From Styela clava (taxonomy: Eukaryota; Chordata; Ascidiacea; Stolidobranchia; Styelidae): a stretch of DNA of 64,000 bases. The position numbers were made by a program, and so were the translations under genes. This document shows, piece by piece, positions 47,701-58,065 of the stretch (within the stretch, counting starts at the first letter, position 1; every line of letters starts with the position of its first letter). The DNA lies in assembly GCF_964204865.1 (NCBI RefSeq), contig NC_135259.1:15324974-15388973 (forward strand), in the 5' to 3' direction. The notes beneath the pieces are model-generated. The model searched no databases, was not told where the DNA came from, and worked only from the letters and a program-made list of their open reading frames with translations.

Positions 47701-48713
47701 TAAAGTACGTGAAAAAACATTATGTACAGAACTACGCAATGCTATAAGCAGCAAATTATATCACTAATAGTATTGTAGTTCATCTTACAAATGATATATA
47801 CTTATTGACAGAAAAGGTTAATCGTAAGGAATTCAAAGTTCGGGAGCGCAATGGCCGTCGATATCAATTGGTCTCGCGGAAATTTCGTTTATGGATTTCA
47901 GACGAGTCCACTGGAAGAGTTGAAAAAGATTACGGATGAAATCAACATTTTAATGAATGCTTATTTGGTTAATCCAATATATGGCATATTTGTGGAAGGT
48001 GGCTTGTGTGCGGTAGGTGACTAGTAAAGTATAATTCAGCAAACATTTATATCTGGGCATAGAGTTAACTGGAACCTAAGTGTAATCCTATAATTAGATC
48101 TCCTTACCTAATGGTTCGAACGGCGTACACATATCTAACTATACTCGTATGACACCAGATTACTGGTTAAACGTTCGATAAATGTTTGGTATTTATCTGA
48201 GGCTGAACTTCCACGAATAGTAAATACTAGATGAACGTAAGTCAAACTTAGAGGTTTCAACTACAGTAGGTAGCCTACCCAATTAACCTTTTTGCTAGTG
48301 AAAAAACAAGCTCATTTGTCACATTCCAGAATTTTCTGATTCAATCCGATAATAATATGAATATATTTTCCAAAATTTGAAAGCACGTGAAGACATTCGG
48401 TTTCTTTTATACCAAAATACTCAAATATAATGGGATTTCGATGCAAAAAAGAAGAGGGTCAGACCACAGAATCCGAGCGTGATTAAAAACAACCAATCTC
48501 TTTTAGGAAGAGCACAATGAGGTAATAGAAAGCACATCTGAAGAAGATGCGGAAAATGATCCTACATTTGAACAGGCCGCCCTAGAAGAATGTTACTGGG
48601 ATAATAAATTATTACACGAACCTGGTCCGCCAACGTACTCTCATGAGCTGGGTCTAGCAATTGAAACTTTACCAAAAGGGAAGACAATCCAGAGCCTTTG
48701 GAATGTTTTGTGA
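44800..48713 (+). CDS. BBS5: BBS5 (BBSome subunit), eight exons, one uncertain
   Basis: BBS5 is a core subunit of the BBSome, which moves membrane proteins in and out of cilia, and has two PH-like (DM16) repeats. Supported exons: 44800-44855, 45284-45435, 45945-45994, 46187-46317, 47232-47378, 47812-48012, 48507-48713. Repeat 1 shows [10 protein letters not shown] and [12 protein letters not shown]; repeat 2 shows [19 protein letters not shown] and [20 protein letters not shown]. The end reads [15 protein letters not shown]...IQSLWNVL, matching the family C-terminus. Between 46317 and 47232 one small exon is expected for about 28 residues (YETSKMYRDFKL-like). A weak candidate starts at 46411 ([20 protein letters not shown]) but its donor phase does not fit the next exon. 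N-terminus [16 protein letters not shown] matches the conserved WEDRDVRFDI region. Confidence 0.9.
46304..46399 (+). repeat. 49-bp tandem duplication across the BBS5 exon 4 donor
   Basis: ACCAACATTCATAGGTTTGT and the following 29 bases are repeated almost exactly at an offset of 49 bp. The unit includes the last codons of exon 4 and its GT donor, so two potential donors (46318 and 46367) exist. Confidence 0.85.
46590..46760 (-). repeat. Interspersed repeat in a BBS5 intron
   Basis: Reverse-oriented relative of 36340-36490. It lies where the missing BBS5 exon would be expected. Confidence 0.5.
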
Positions 48714-48719
48714 TGAGGG

Positions 48720-50000
48720 CAATGCCATAAATTACCATAAACCAAAGGCGTATTTAATGTCATTGTGCGCAGAATTCAAACAATCCGCCCTACCACATCG
48801 ACAGTACTGTATGACTAATCGCATTCCTATTCCCTAAGTTGTAAGCGATTATAAAACCTAGCCAGTATATACATAACTCTGAAATTTCGTAATTATCGCG
48901 TTGAGAGGAAGCCTGTATTTTTTCAAATAGCGAACTAACGAATTGTCGTCCGGTTATCAGCATATGACGAGTGTGGACATAGTTATTTGTTCCTAACAAA
49001 CTGATTCGAATTATCGCACTGGGGGGCAGAACAAATCTGTACCGTGAACTCAGATTTTCAGTTCTCAGCTGACATGAAATCGTGAACGTTTTGCTTGTAT
49101 AAAATATGATAAATTCTCTTTGACGTTTTGATAGATTCATGCTCAAAAGATAAAAAAAAATGGCATTTTGTGGACATACAGTTTATATTTTATCACTGGG
49201 AAATGAATGAAATCCTAAAAAAGAATGAAGGCACCGAATTTCAGTTTATCCTCGATAACGAACCGTGTAGGTGTTTGATAATGGAAGTGACACATTCAGT
49301 TTTTGACGCCCTATATATCACCCGTTAGGATAATTCACTGTAACATATAATATTACATATAATTCCCTGCAATATACCTGTCTTATCTTGTTACTACAGC
49401 ACCCCTCACATATATATGCTGCATTGTTTTTAACAAAGAAATATTTATCATCAAGATCTTCTTATTTTTATGATATTTCGTGGTACACGCATTGCCCAAT
49501 ACTTCTTCATTACGACTGTAAATGCAATCTCATTGGTTTGTTCTTGAGGAACTTGACATCACCTAATCTATTCGACAACATTTTAGTCGTCGGTTGAGCA
49601 CGATATCATATTTGATAATAAACAATAAATGGGGAAAGATAGTTTATTTTTGAAGGAGGGCTAGATATGTGATAACAACATTCATCATGCACCAATAAAA
49701 TAAAAATACAGTGTACAATAACATTTTTGGTTTTAGTTAGATCACTATTGTTATATAGAACATCAGAAGATATATGAAATGTAATACAGCTGCTGAATAG
49801 TAAGCACCACTAAGAATTGCTGGTAAATGCTATGGTGAGCTAAGTAAAATGACATACTATATTAACCAAGACAATAATTGGATTGGAAATATGTTATGCA
49901 AATGAGCTGTTGTACAATTATCATATTTTAAGAATAGCTAGCTGCAGCAAAAGTTTTCATGCCTTCAACTTGAGTTATGTTTTAATTATTTATCGTGGGG
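48720..50000. other. Intergenic stretch downstream of BBS5
   Basis: Contains open frames of 66 codons at 49128-49328 and 69 codons at 49388-49597 with no recognisable motif. AATAAA words occur near 49618. No repeat ends found. Confidence 0.4.
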
Positions 50001-50001
50001 C

Positions 50002-50022
50002 GGGGGGGGGGGGGGGGGGGGG
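50002..50022 (+). repeat. Poly-G tract (21 G)
   Basis: An uninterrupted run of 21 G, preceded by GTGGGGC and followed by TTGGGGTTGGG. Potential quadruplex former and a likely assembly trouble spot. Confidence 0.9.
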
Positions 50023-50404
50023 TTGGGGTTGGGATTCATATGAGAAACTGCAGCCTCTCGTTCTATTACACAACAAATTAGGGAAATAGATAAAAGAAAT
50101 GATTCGATATGCACAAACTTTTGCCTATATGAATTAGTATGTCCAAATAGATGTAAAAAATGTGAAATTTTCAACAAATGTGATACGTCTAAGTACTTTA
50201 TACTGCTCTAGTTTAAAATTATGAGGTGATAATGTAAGGCGGTATGGCGCACCAAGTCAAAATTGAATCATGAAATAGTTTCTATCGAGCAAATTACATA
50301 AAAGCTGAAACATCTCAACATACAATATATAATTAATACACATATACTTAATTGATGACGTCTCAGTATTGGGATAGCCTGGTCCTAGTTCTGATGTTGG
50401 ACAG

Positions 50405-50700
50405 ATCATTACATATCGATCTTGATCGGTAAGTATGTTGATAGGTATTTGCCTGCTTGTTTGTCTGCTAGATATACGCGATATCTCACGAAAGCGAGGT
50501 TGAATCTGCTCCAAATTTTGCACGTGCATTCATCATACCTTGAACCAGAAGCCTATCGATTTTGGATGAATTATGTCGTACAATTAGCGAGTTATTAATT
50601 AATTAGTGACGGGACACAGGATGTCACTATGGAGTAAGAGCGCATGAATCGATCGATAAGTCTTTGGTCCCCGACCGATATTCTCGTTTTAGTATTGGTA
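50405..50700 (+). repeat. Half-unit of the foldback element of 9296-10140
   Basis: Reads GATCGGTAAGTATGTTGATA, then GATATCTCACGAAAGCGAGG, TTGGATGAATTATGTCG and GAGTTATTAATTAATTAG, in the same order as 9300-9640. The second inverted arm is missing here. Confidence 0.8.
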
Positions 50701-52650
50701 TGAAAATGACAAAGAATTTGAAAAAAAAAAAACATTTCAAAAAATCCAAATGTTGGTTGTCAAAGAAGCAATATCAGGAAAAAATGCCAATTATAAATGA
50801 TTATTGACTATTGACCAATCAAAAATAAATTATTGTATCATTGGAATTTAGAGCATGGAGCTGACTGACTGAAATGACACATGGGAATTCTCTTAATTCT
50901 CGTCCTATGGATCAGCTCAGATTAAATCTGTTATGAAGTGGTTAAAGTCCATCTTAATTATAAAATTGGTGAAAACACAATCAAAAAATATTTTTAAACT
51001 GGTTCATCTCATCAACACACTTAAAAAAATGTGCCGTAATGTTGTGAATTAACTATAGTCAGATTATGCGCATCTAATCTATCACGATTGCGATACGTTG
51101 ACAAAAAAAAGATATAATTAGAGATTTACATCAGTGTATGTAACAGCCTAAACTAACCCAAACTCAGGATGAAAGCCAGCATTATGGACTTATTAAATAA
51201 TTGAGGGATCAAATGAGCCATGATGTGTCCTGCTAGACATCTTACATGAATTAGGAAACATGGTACCGGTGAGCAATCTAAGAAAGAAAGTAGAACAGGA
51301 ATATGGAAAAATTGGTGCCATAGTTTCAAAGGTTATAATTTTTCAATTCAACGTAATGATAATTAATTCAATAATTAGTTATAGGATTGATGATACACAA
51401 TTGTGTACAAAAACAAGGCAAAAATAGGCTAGCACCGACTCAATGTACAACACAGTGCTAATAACTAGAAATAAAATACAAAAGTGAGACTATTACATAA
51501 TATAAATAAAATAACGTAGATATTGTTAAATTAAATGTTTTTGGTAAAGATGGCCCAGCTTCTTTGATAGCCTACCAATATTATCAGAGTAAATTTATTA
51601 GAAACAACTTGGATAAAAGTTATATTTGAGCTAATGTAGGATATCCTTCTGCACATAATTCATAATTAATACCTAATATAATAATTTGTAAAGCCTAATG
51701 CACTATTATATAGTTTGCAAATTAAGATCCAAGATATTTATTATTTGCCATTAATCTTTACAAACGAGCATGCAAAGTTTTAATTAAAGAGCTTTTAATA
51801 GCCTACTGTTAATATTTTTGGTAACTATTTTAATACTGTTTTTCAAATTTTAGAACTTTCAAGATATTCGTAGCACCAAATCAGTAATCTTCCAGGCTGA
51901 AGAGAGCCAACAGCATGTTAATAATTTTATGTGGGCATCTCAATTTTTTAATTGTATGAAAACAGTGAAAGTTGACTTTGGTAACAATACAGTGGGCAGG
52001 TAGGACTAGACAAAAAGGTAAATAAATACAGGAATAGTATAAAATAATATTAATAAGACAACAATATGTAAAGGAGTACACCTATAGGTTGAATATTTTT
52101 TCTTGGTTCACCCTGAACATACCAAAATCAATCTTAGGTCTTCTGTTATAGATTTTAAGATTTCAGTCAGAGTAATCATTCTTTGTGTTAAATTAAAAGG
52201 GCATATGCATATATGCAAACCATGCTTGAGCTAATAAAAAAAGGTTAATCTTTTAAATCCGATATAGACTTTTATTAAGATAGATGGGAGAGCTGAACAA
52301 ATTACGGAGTCGCTGTACAATAGCAGCTTATTTCAAGGATTGTGGTCATTGAATCAGAATAGAAAAAACTTCATAATTCCGCATATATTTCGCGAGAAGT
52401 CCAATTCATTAAGATATTAACATGAATGTTCTGATCTGAGTATCATTACATTATTCCTGACAAACATTGAAATACTGAAAAAAAGAATGTATAAAAAAGC
52501 TTGACAAAACAATTTTTTGATGTGATAATTACACTAGAGCCTTAACATATCAGCATTAAATATAAAAGTCAAAATGGTGCCACCAGGAAAAATAAACAGT
52601 AAAAAAAAACGATTTCCTTTATATACAAGAAAAAATATATTTCTATTTAC
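50700..52650. other. Gene-free AT-rich stretch downstream of FAM149B
   Basis: No exon or repeat end recognised. The 3' untranslated region of the minus-strand FAM149B gene should lie in its right part. Confidence 0.4.
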
Positions 52651-52657
52651 GGGTAGA

Positions 52658-54934
52658 TTAATTTCCAATTAGTTGTTTACGTCTAACAGGATTGCCCCAT
52701 GTTCTCCCATCATCATCATGTTCATCGGGAGACTGTACAGGGTTAGAATGACCCAGCATACTGATGCCATGAATTCCTGCTAACCCAGGTATTTGGTTAT
52801 CAGGGCTATGCCCAAAATTTTGTGGATAAAACATGTTACCTAATCCTGTTGGACTAGATGACTTAATAACTTGTAATGAGCCCCGAGCACCAGTTATCCT
52901 TGTTGAAAAATTAGGAGTGAGGGGAGATGCCCGTTGTCTAAAATGACCATCGTTTCGAAAAGCTTGTGTTGTGTTTGGACGTGACACGCCCTCCCAGCCC
53001 CCTCTCCACGTTTGTTTCGCAAATGAGTCATCAGCGATCGCGCTAGATATTCTTCCAACCCGACCCCTTAATTTATTTTTACTAAATTCAATTGAAGCGT
53101 TTTCATTTACTGCCTCCAATGGTGGGAGTAATCTTGAATAGAGATTACCTCCAGAACTCGCAGGTGCTGTGGGTGGAGGATCAGTCGGTGACATTACTCT
53201 AATTCCTACTATTTCAGAAGGTCCATCAAAAACATTATGTCCCATTGATGCAATAGGTAGTTTGGTTCCTTTTGCTGCCATACCATCAAACCCACCAGTC
53301 GGTGTTCTTGCTCTATCACCCAGAGGCTGCAAACGTGCAGGCCTACCAGCAGTCCTACCCTTATTTTTTGCACTTTGTTGCCTGTTGGTAATGCCATGAA
53401 GTGAAAAATGTGAACGAACTTGGGGGCTAGATGTGCCATGCAACTGAAGCCGTGAAGTATTAAACTCCCTACCATAAAGATTTGCAGTATCCATTGGATG
53501 CATCACCAACTCTAAAGAACTGTCCTGATTGGCTGCACCATTTGGTTTGTCAGTACGAACTTGAAGTTTCTTCCTACTTATTTTCATAACTCCATCCAGA
53601 GATTGAAAATCTGTGGTTGAAAGTCGTCCAGACATTCTGCCACCAGCAAGATTTTGGTCTAGGTACCCTCCCCTTGATGGAGGAGGCAAACGTCCATGAA
53701 AATGCTCAGAATTAGAAACAAATAGAGCATTAGGATTAATATTGCGATCATCAAAATTTCCTCGATACGGGCCATCATCAAACCCACCTCTTTCATCTTG
53801 ATCATAAAAAAAAGCAAAAGAGGATTTAGATGTTCCTTGATACAAATATGCAGCATTATCAACAGATTTTACATTATCCTCGATTTGTTTCATTGCCGAC
53901 CGATAGTTGTCGAAAAGAACTTTCCACAAAGATTTGTTTGTCTTCTTTGCTGCTTCGTTTTCAATTTTAACTTTATCAAGGCTTGATATCAATTTCACCC
54001 AAGTAAGATCGAATAACTGGTTAATGACAGCATCTCGTACACATGCATTGGGAGTAATTGGCGGGTAACCAAGCCTACGTCTTCTTGGTACATGGTATCG
54101 TTTAGCAGTTTCATCTTCATCCATTTCACGAATATCATATGCCAAGTACTCTTCTACACTTCCATCTTGCTCAAAAATTTCTTCATGCAGATGAGATAAG
54201 TCTGTGAAATGACTTGATTCACTAGAAATATCTGAAGTTAACATATATCGCACTGGGATGGGAGACGGTGTTATAGAAGACCCAGAAAGAACCAGGTTTG
54301 AAGAGTCTGAACTTTCGGGAATATGAGGTTCTGATACAGGAGTTGCAACTCCGCTTACGTTTTGACTAGAAGGAAGAGATTGAAACCCTTCATCTCGTAC
54401 CGGAGCAGTCTGCTTTCCTAGAATTCTCAAATGCGGGAATGCATCCATCCATTCTCGACATTCATGTTGCAGAAGCGAACTTCCAGACAATACACTTTCA
54501 AATAACATTTTTTCAATCGCTTGAAACATGTCTTGGACATCGCGGCTAGTTTTGTGATCCAAGACATCATCTCCCCATGAATATAACGAACTTCTTTCAG
54601 TTGTATTTCCGGTAGTTGAACTGTTTGCACCAGACCAATAATGTGAAGACTCAGAAACTGTTAATGCATCTTCACCAGGCAATGCTTTTGGTGGAGGGTA
54701 ATCCCCTCCACTGGAGCCACCTTTTATTGTTGAGTCATCATCATCTGACTCAGCACCTGGCGTATGTCTCAGTCCAGTTTTTCTATAATCCTCATTGAAG
54801 GTTATTAAATCCAAACTAGAGCTCGGAACCAAATATCTATTCCTTGTATTATTATCGATAGCACTTCCACGAGACCATCCACGTATTTCCAAACTACTCG
54901 TATTTTGAGGTGTTAGTCTATAACGACTCGTCAT
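52658..54934 (-). CDS. FAM149B1: FAM149B-like ciliary protein, intronless, 758 aa
   Basis: The protein begins MTSRYRLTPQNTSSLEIRGW, matching the conserved N-terminus of FAM149 proteins (SLEIRG.SRG). A DUF3719-type region follows at about residues 112-176: TERSSLYSWGDDVLD, then MFQAIEKMLFES, then CREWMDAFPHLRILGKQ. A second conserved block lies at about 280-330 (RRRLGYPPITPNACVRDAVI and FDLTWVKLISSL). An acidic EEYLAYD segment precedes it, and the C-terminal 400 residues are low-complexity, Ser/Pro/Gly-rich and basic. Human FAM149B1 is linked to ciliopathy and is shorter (just under 600 residues) and multi-exon. Here the whole frame is one exon without interruptions. Upstream non-coding exons cannot be excluded. 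Confidence 0.88.
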   Translation of the reverse strand: MTSRYRLTPQNTSSLEIRGWSRGSAIDNNTRNRYLVPSSSLDLITFNEDYRKTGLRHTPGAESDDDDSTIKGGSSGGDYPPPKALPGEDALTVSESSHYWSGANSSTTGNTTERSSLYSWGDDVLDHKTSRDVQDMFQAIEKMLFESVLSGSSLLQHECREWMDAFPHLRILGKQTAPVRDEGFQSLPSSQNVSGVATPVSEPHIPESSDSSNLVLSGSSITPSPIPVRYMLTSDISSESSHFTDLSHLHEEIFEQDGSVEEYLAYDIREMDEDETAKRYHVPRRRRLGYPPITPNACVRDAVINQLFDLTWVKLISSLDKVKIENEAAKKTNKSLWKVLFDNYRSAMKQIEDNVKSVDNAAYLYQGTSKSSFAFFYDQDERGGFDDGPYRGNFDDRNINPNALFVSNSEHFHGRLPPPSRGGYLDQNLAGGRMSGRLSTTDFQSLDGVMKISRKKLQVRTDKPNGAANQDSSLELVMHPMDTANLYGREFNTSRLQLHGTSSPQVRSHFSLHGITNRQQSAKNKGRTAGRPARLQPLGDRARTPTGGFDGMAAKGTKLPIASMGHNVFDGPSEIVGIRVMSPTDPPPTAPASSGGNLYSRLLPPLEAVNENASIEFSKNKLRGRVGRISSAIADDSFAKQTWRGGWEGVSRPNTTQAFRNDGHFRQRASPLTPNFSTRITGARGSLQVIKSSSPTGLGNMFYPQNFGHSPDNQIPGLAGIHGISMLGHSNPVQSPDEHDDDGRTWGNPVRRKQLIGN

Positions 54935-55198
54935 GACGGACAGTATTTGAATTATAAATGAAATCTACATTTTAAGTAACTTTTTCATGGTCTGTTTTAG
55001 TAAGAATTCTAGACAGTAAAAATACAAAGCAATTTTTAGATAAAATCACTTATGATTGAGCCCAAAGTAAACATGAATTGCATGGAAGATCAAGTGTTCT
55101 TTCGCAACATAAATATGAAATAACATATGCAAAAATCAGAAAATGGTTGTGCCACGCCAACTAGAAGTACTTTGTTGTGAACACGTGATGCCTTCAAA

Positions 55199-55718
55199 CA
55201 GTGCTCTTCCACCGGGTATACAGTATACCCAACTGTATACCTGACCATAATTTGGGTATACAATGAATAAACAGTATACGAGCCTAAGTCGAGGATTCTA
55301 AACTGTAATATAATAAATTATAAAATATTCATGCGGAGACAACAATGCAAATGGGGTGCACATGAAATTCAAATTGTTATTTACGCAAATAACCAACTTA
55401 AGCACATTGTTACATCACAAATTATATAGATAATGCGGGCACGTGTCTGGGTTGGTTATTTCGGCTGCCATGCATGTTGCTCGATTTACGTTGAACATTA
55501 TTCCCGTTGACGCTAAGGCTGTCAAATTACAACGGTTATAACTTGTGAACACTATGATTGCATGATGATATTGCAGTACAATCTGTGCTTAAAATTTAAT
55601 AATGTTTATTTAGGCCAGGGCTTGGATAAATATTGATATTTGTTAAGGTATACAAAGCTCTTGAAAAATTGTAAAACTGAAAAAGGTATACCACGGTAAA
55701 AAAGGTTGAAGAACACTG
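55199..55718. mobile_element. hAT element with paralogous empty site
   Basis: Left end CAGTGCTCTTCCACCGGGTA and right end GGTTGAAGAACACTG. Flanks are CCTTCAAA and CCCTAAAA (6 of 8). A related sequence at 57112-57195 has the uninterrupted CCCTCAAACAGCAG, which shows the pre-insertion site. GTATAC words occur at both ends. Confidence 0.8.
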
Positions 55719-56179
55719 CCCTAAAACACTGAAACAGCAGAAAAGTCATGAGCTAAAACCGGTCTTACTACTTACTGAATACAGCGCGAAACACCGCAAA
55801 GAGCGCAAAACAGTGGGGAAACAGCGCGAAAGAGCGCAAAACAGAGTGAAACAGTGTGAAGCAGAAAAAAATTTTGCAATGAGTTCGGGGCACCTTGTTT
55901 TGAGTTGGAGTACCACGGCAGCAAATTAAAAACACAAACCAACGTATGTAGCCAGTAATGCTGTAATGGCAGGTCTGCCCCTGCTGGTGACACATTTTGG
56001 GTACCATAATTTAAAACATTTTCTATATGGATATGGTTGGCTTTAGGGTTAGGTAAAAAGGGACCTCCAGAAGTATGTGCACCAAGATGGCGCACAACCT
56101 GAAAATAGTATGTGTGTGTGTTGCGGATTCAGGTTGTGCGACATAGTGCTGCACATACTTCTGGAGCACCAAAAAGTAG

Positions 56180-56620
56180 AGGCGCAGTTCTTACCACTTC
56201 ATGGCAGCTCCTGCCACGAACGTACCACGCCGTCTCCTGCCATGGTTTTATGGCGCTATTACCGGTATATTTACAAATTCATGTACCATATTTTAGTTTA
56301 TCATGCGAAATTATATCTACTTAAACCCTAACCCTAACCCCAAATCCATCCAAACTGTATCCATAAGAAAAACATTCCAACTCACCAAATATTTATCACC
56401 ATCAGCAGATTAGGGGCAGCCCTGCTATTACAGCCGACCTGCCGTGGTTACGGCAGTAAAATTGGTGGTATTCGATTTGCTGCCGTAACCACGGCAGCTC
56501 GCTATTGGTTTGTGGCAGCTAAAAAGTCAGTCGCCGTGGGTTTGGTCTTAGTGGCCGTGGTTTGGAAATCCCGCCATAGTTTTGCGGCAGCTGTAGACGC
56601 CACAAAATACTTGAAACTGC
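56180..56620 (-). repeat. GC-rich interspersed repeat, copy 2 (reverse of 330-885)
   Basis: Shares CCATGGTTTTATGGCGC, TACCACTTCATGGCAGCTCC, ACGGCAG and GGTGGTATTCGATTTGCTGC with 330-885 in reverse orientation. Contains CCTAACCCTAACCCC internally (about 56326-56340), which is a telomere-like word inside a repeat. Confidence 0.65.
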
Positions 56621-56649
56621 ACTTGAAAAAGTAAGATGAAATTTCGCAT

Positions 56650-56760
56650 GATGATCTATAATCCGGTACATAACCTTGTAAATATACCGGAAATAGCGCC
56701 ATAAAACCATGGCGAGAGACGCCGTGGTTCTTTGGTGGCAGGAGGTGGTAATGACTGCGT
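56650..56760. repeat. Partial third copy of the GC-rich repeat
   Basis: ATATACCGGAAATAGCGCC and ATAAAACCATGGCGAGAGACG correspond to 690-730 in direct orientation. Confidence 0.55.
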
Positions 56761-56989
56761 CTCCTGTTTTGTGCTGTTTCCCTCTGTTTTGCGCTGGTTT
56801 CCTTCTGTTTCGCGCTGTTTTCTTCTGTTTCGCGCTTTTTTGAGCTGTTTCGCGCTCTTTGCGGTGTTTCGCGCTGTATTCAGTAAGTGGTAAGACCCAG
56901 CTAAAACTGCACAACAACCAGACAACCTAACTGCACAACTACCGAACCGCGTTAGGGTCTGCGCATCTTGGATGACAGTTAGTATAGTT

Positions 56990-57830
56990 TGGGGGGGGGG
57001 GCCTTATTACAATATGTGATGTCGTACCTAGTTACATCATATTTGAATGACGTAGGATAGTCTGGTGGGGGTTATAAATAACATATGACAGTATGATAAA
57101 TAACAAAAATGGTTGTGCCACGCCACCTAGAGCTAGAAGTAGCCTACTTTGTTGTGAACACGCGATACCCTCAAACAGCAGAAGAGTCATGAGCTGAAAC
57201 TCAGAAACTGCACAACAACCAGACAACCTAACTCCGCAACTACGGTGGGTACCGGTACCGTACCATAACAGCATAACCGAATCAGAAACCCGCATTACAG
57301 CATTAGGTACCGCCACCGGTACCAATATTAAAATATTCGCAGAGAAATGCCGACGGTATCAACAATAATCTCTGATTCATATTTACAACCATTGAACTAG
57401 CCTATATTTCCCAGTTACTGTACCGTAGTCGATGATATACGGTACGGTACTACTGTACACTGATAATCAAGAAAAACACGGAAACACAACACCACCACTC
57501 AGGCCAAATTCCAAATCAGCGCGAGGATATACAAAATAGCCCGATAGTAACCGAAGAATTTGCGACAGGTTTGATTGATAGATGGCGACAAACATAAAAC
57601 AGAGAAAGAGAGAGATTTTATAAGCTAATATATTTCCTCTCTCCTACTTTTAATAAACAGAAACAAGTAGAAACAATTTATTTTACAAGTCAGAAGATAC
57701 CTATGAGATTTTTTGAAAGTATCGATGTATTATTTTAATTTAATTCCAAGAATCGCGGACAATTAGGTCAAAGGTTGAAATTGGAATATCCAGTTCATCA
57801 TGCACAAACGATTGTCTTGTATGACGTATA
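56990..57830. other. Repeat-rich non-coding stretch
   Basis: Begins with 11 G (56991-57001). 57112-57200 is a direct duplicate of about 55146-55200 plus 55727-55755. Short GGTACCG and ACGGTACGGTAC palindromic words lie near 57250-57320 and 57440. No gene seen. Confidence 0.4.
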
Positions 57831-58065
57831 CTCGCTCACAGACTTCACAGAAAATTTGACCACTGTGAAGCTAGCAGCATTTTTAGCCAGAATATTTTTA
57901 CACATTGAATATAGGTTCCATGCGCATATAGTGTTCACTTATAGGTAAATATGAAAATTGAAAATGCTGATCAAAATATAATATTGGCACGAAAATAGAT
58001 GAAAAATCTTTAAACTGAATAATTACACTAAATTTAACAAGAAAATAGTGTTTAAAAAAAAGACT

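Larger units (their letters stand above)
55740..56930. repeat. Composite inverted repeat with GCGCGAAA-type satellite words
   Basis: 55775-55860 repeats CAGCGCGAAA, GAGCGCAAAACAG in one orientation, and 56765-56885 repeats TTTCGCGCTGTTT in the other. The outer words ACTTACTGAATACAGCG and CGCTGTATTCAGTAAGTGG are an inverted pair, so the two blocks look like ends of one larger element that contains the 56180-56620 repeat. Reading frames here arise from composition. Confidence 0.6.

Noticed and set aside
49128-49328. Possible extra gene or exon (66-codon frame with FQFILDNEPCRCL)
   Set aside because: No family recognised, no partner exons found and A-rich start; not supported enough to annotate.
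52700-54800. Several 60-90 codon frames on both strands over FAM149B
   Set aside because: Shadows of the 758-codon gene in other frames.
56320-56342. Telomere-like CCTAACCCTAACCCC
   Set aside because: Only two to three units, located inside an interspersed repeat. Similar words in MITE family 1 are also internal, so this is not a telomere or an interstitial telomere block.
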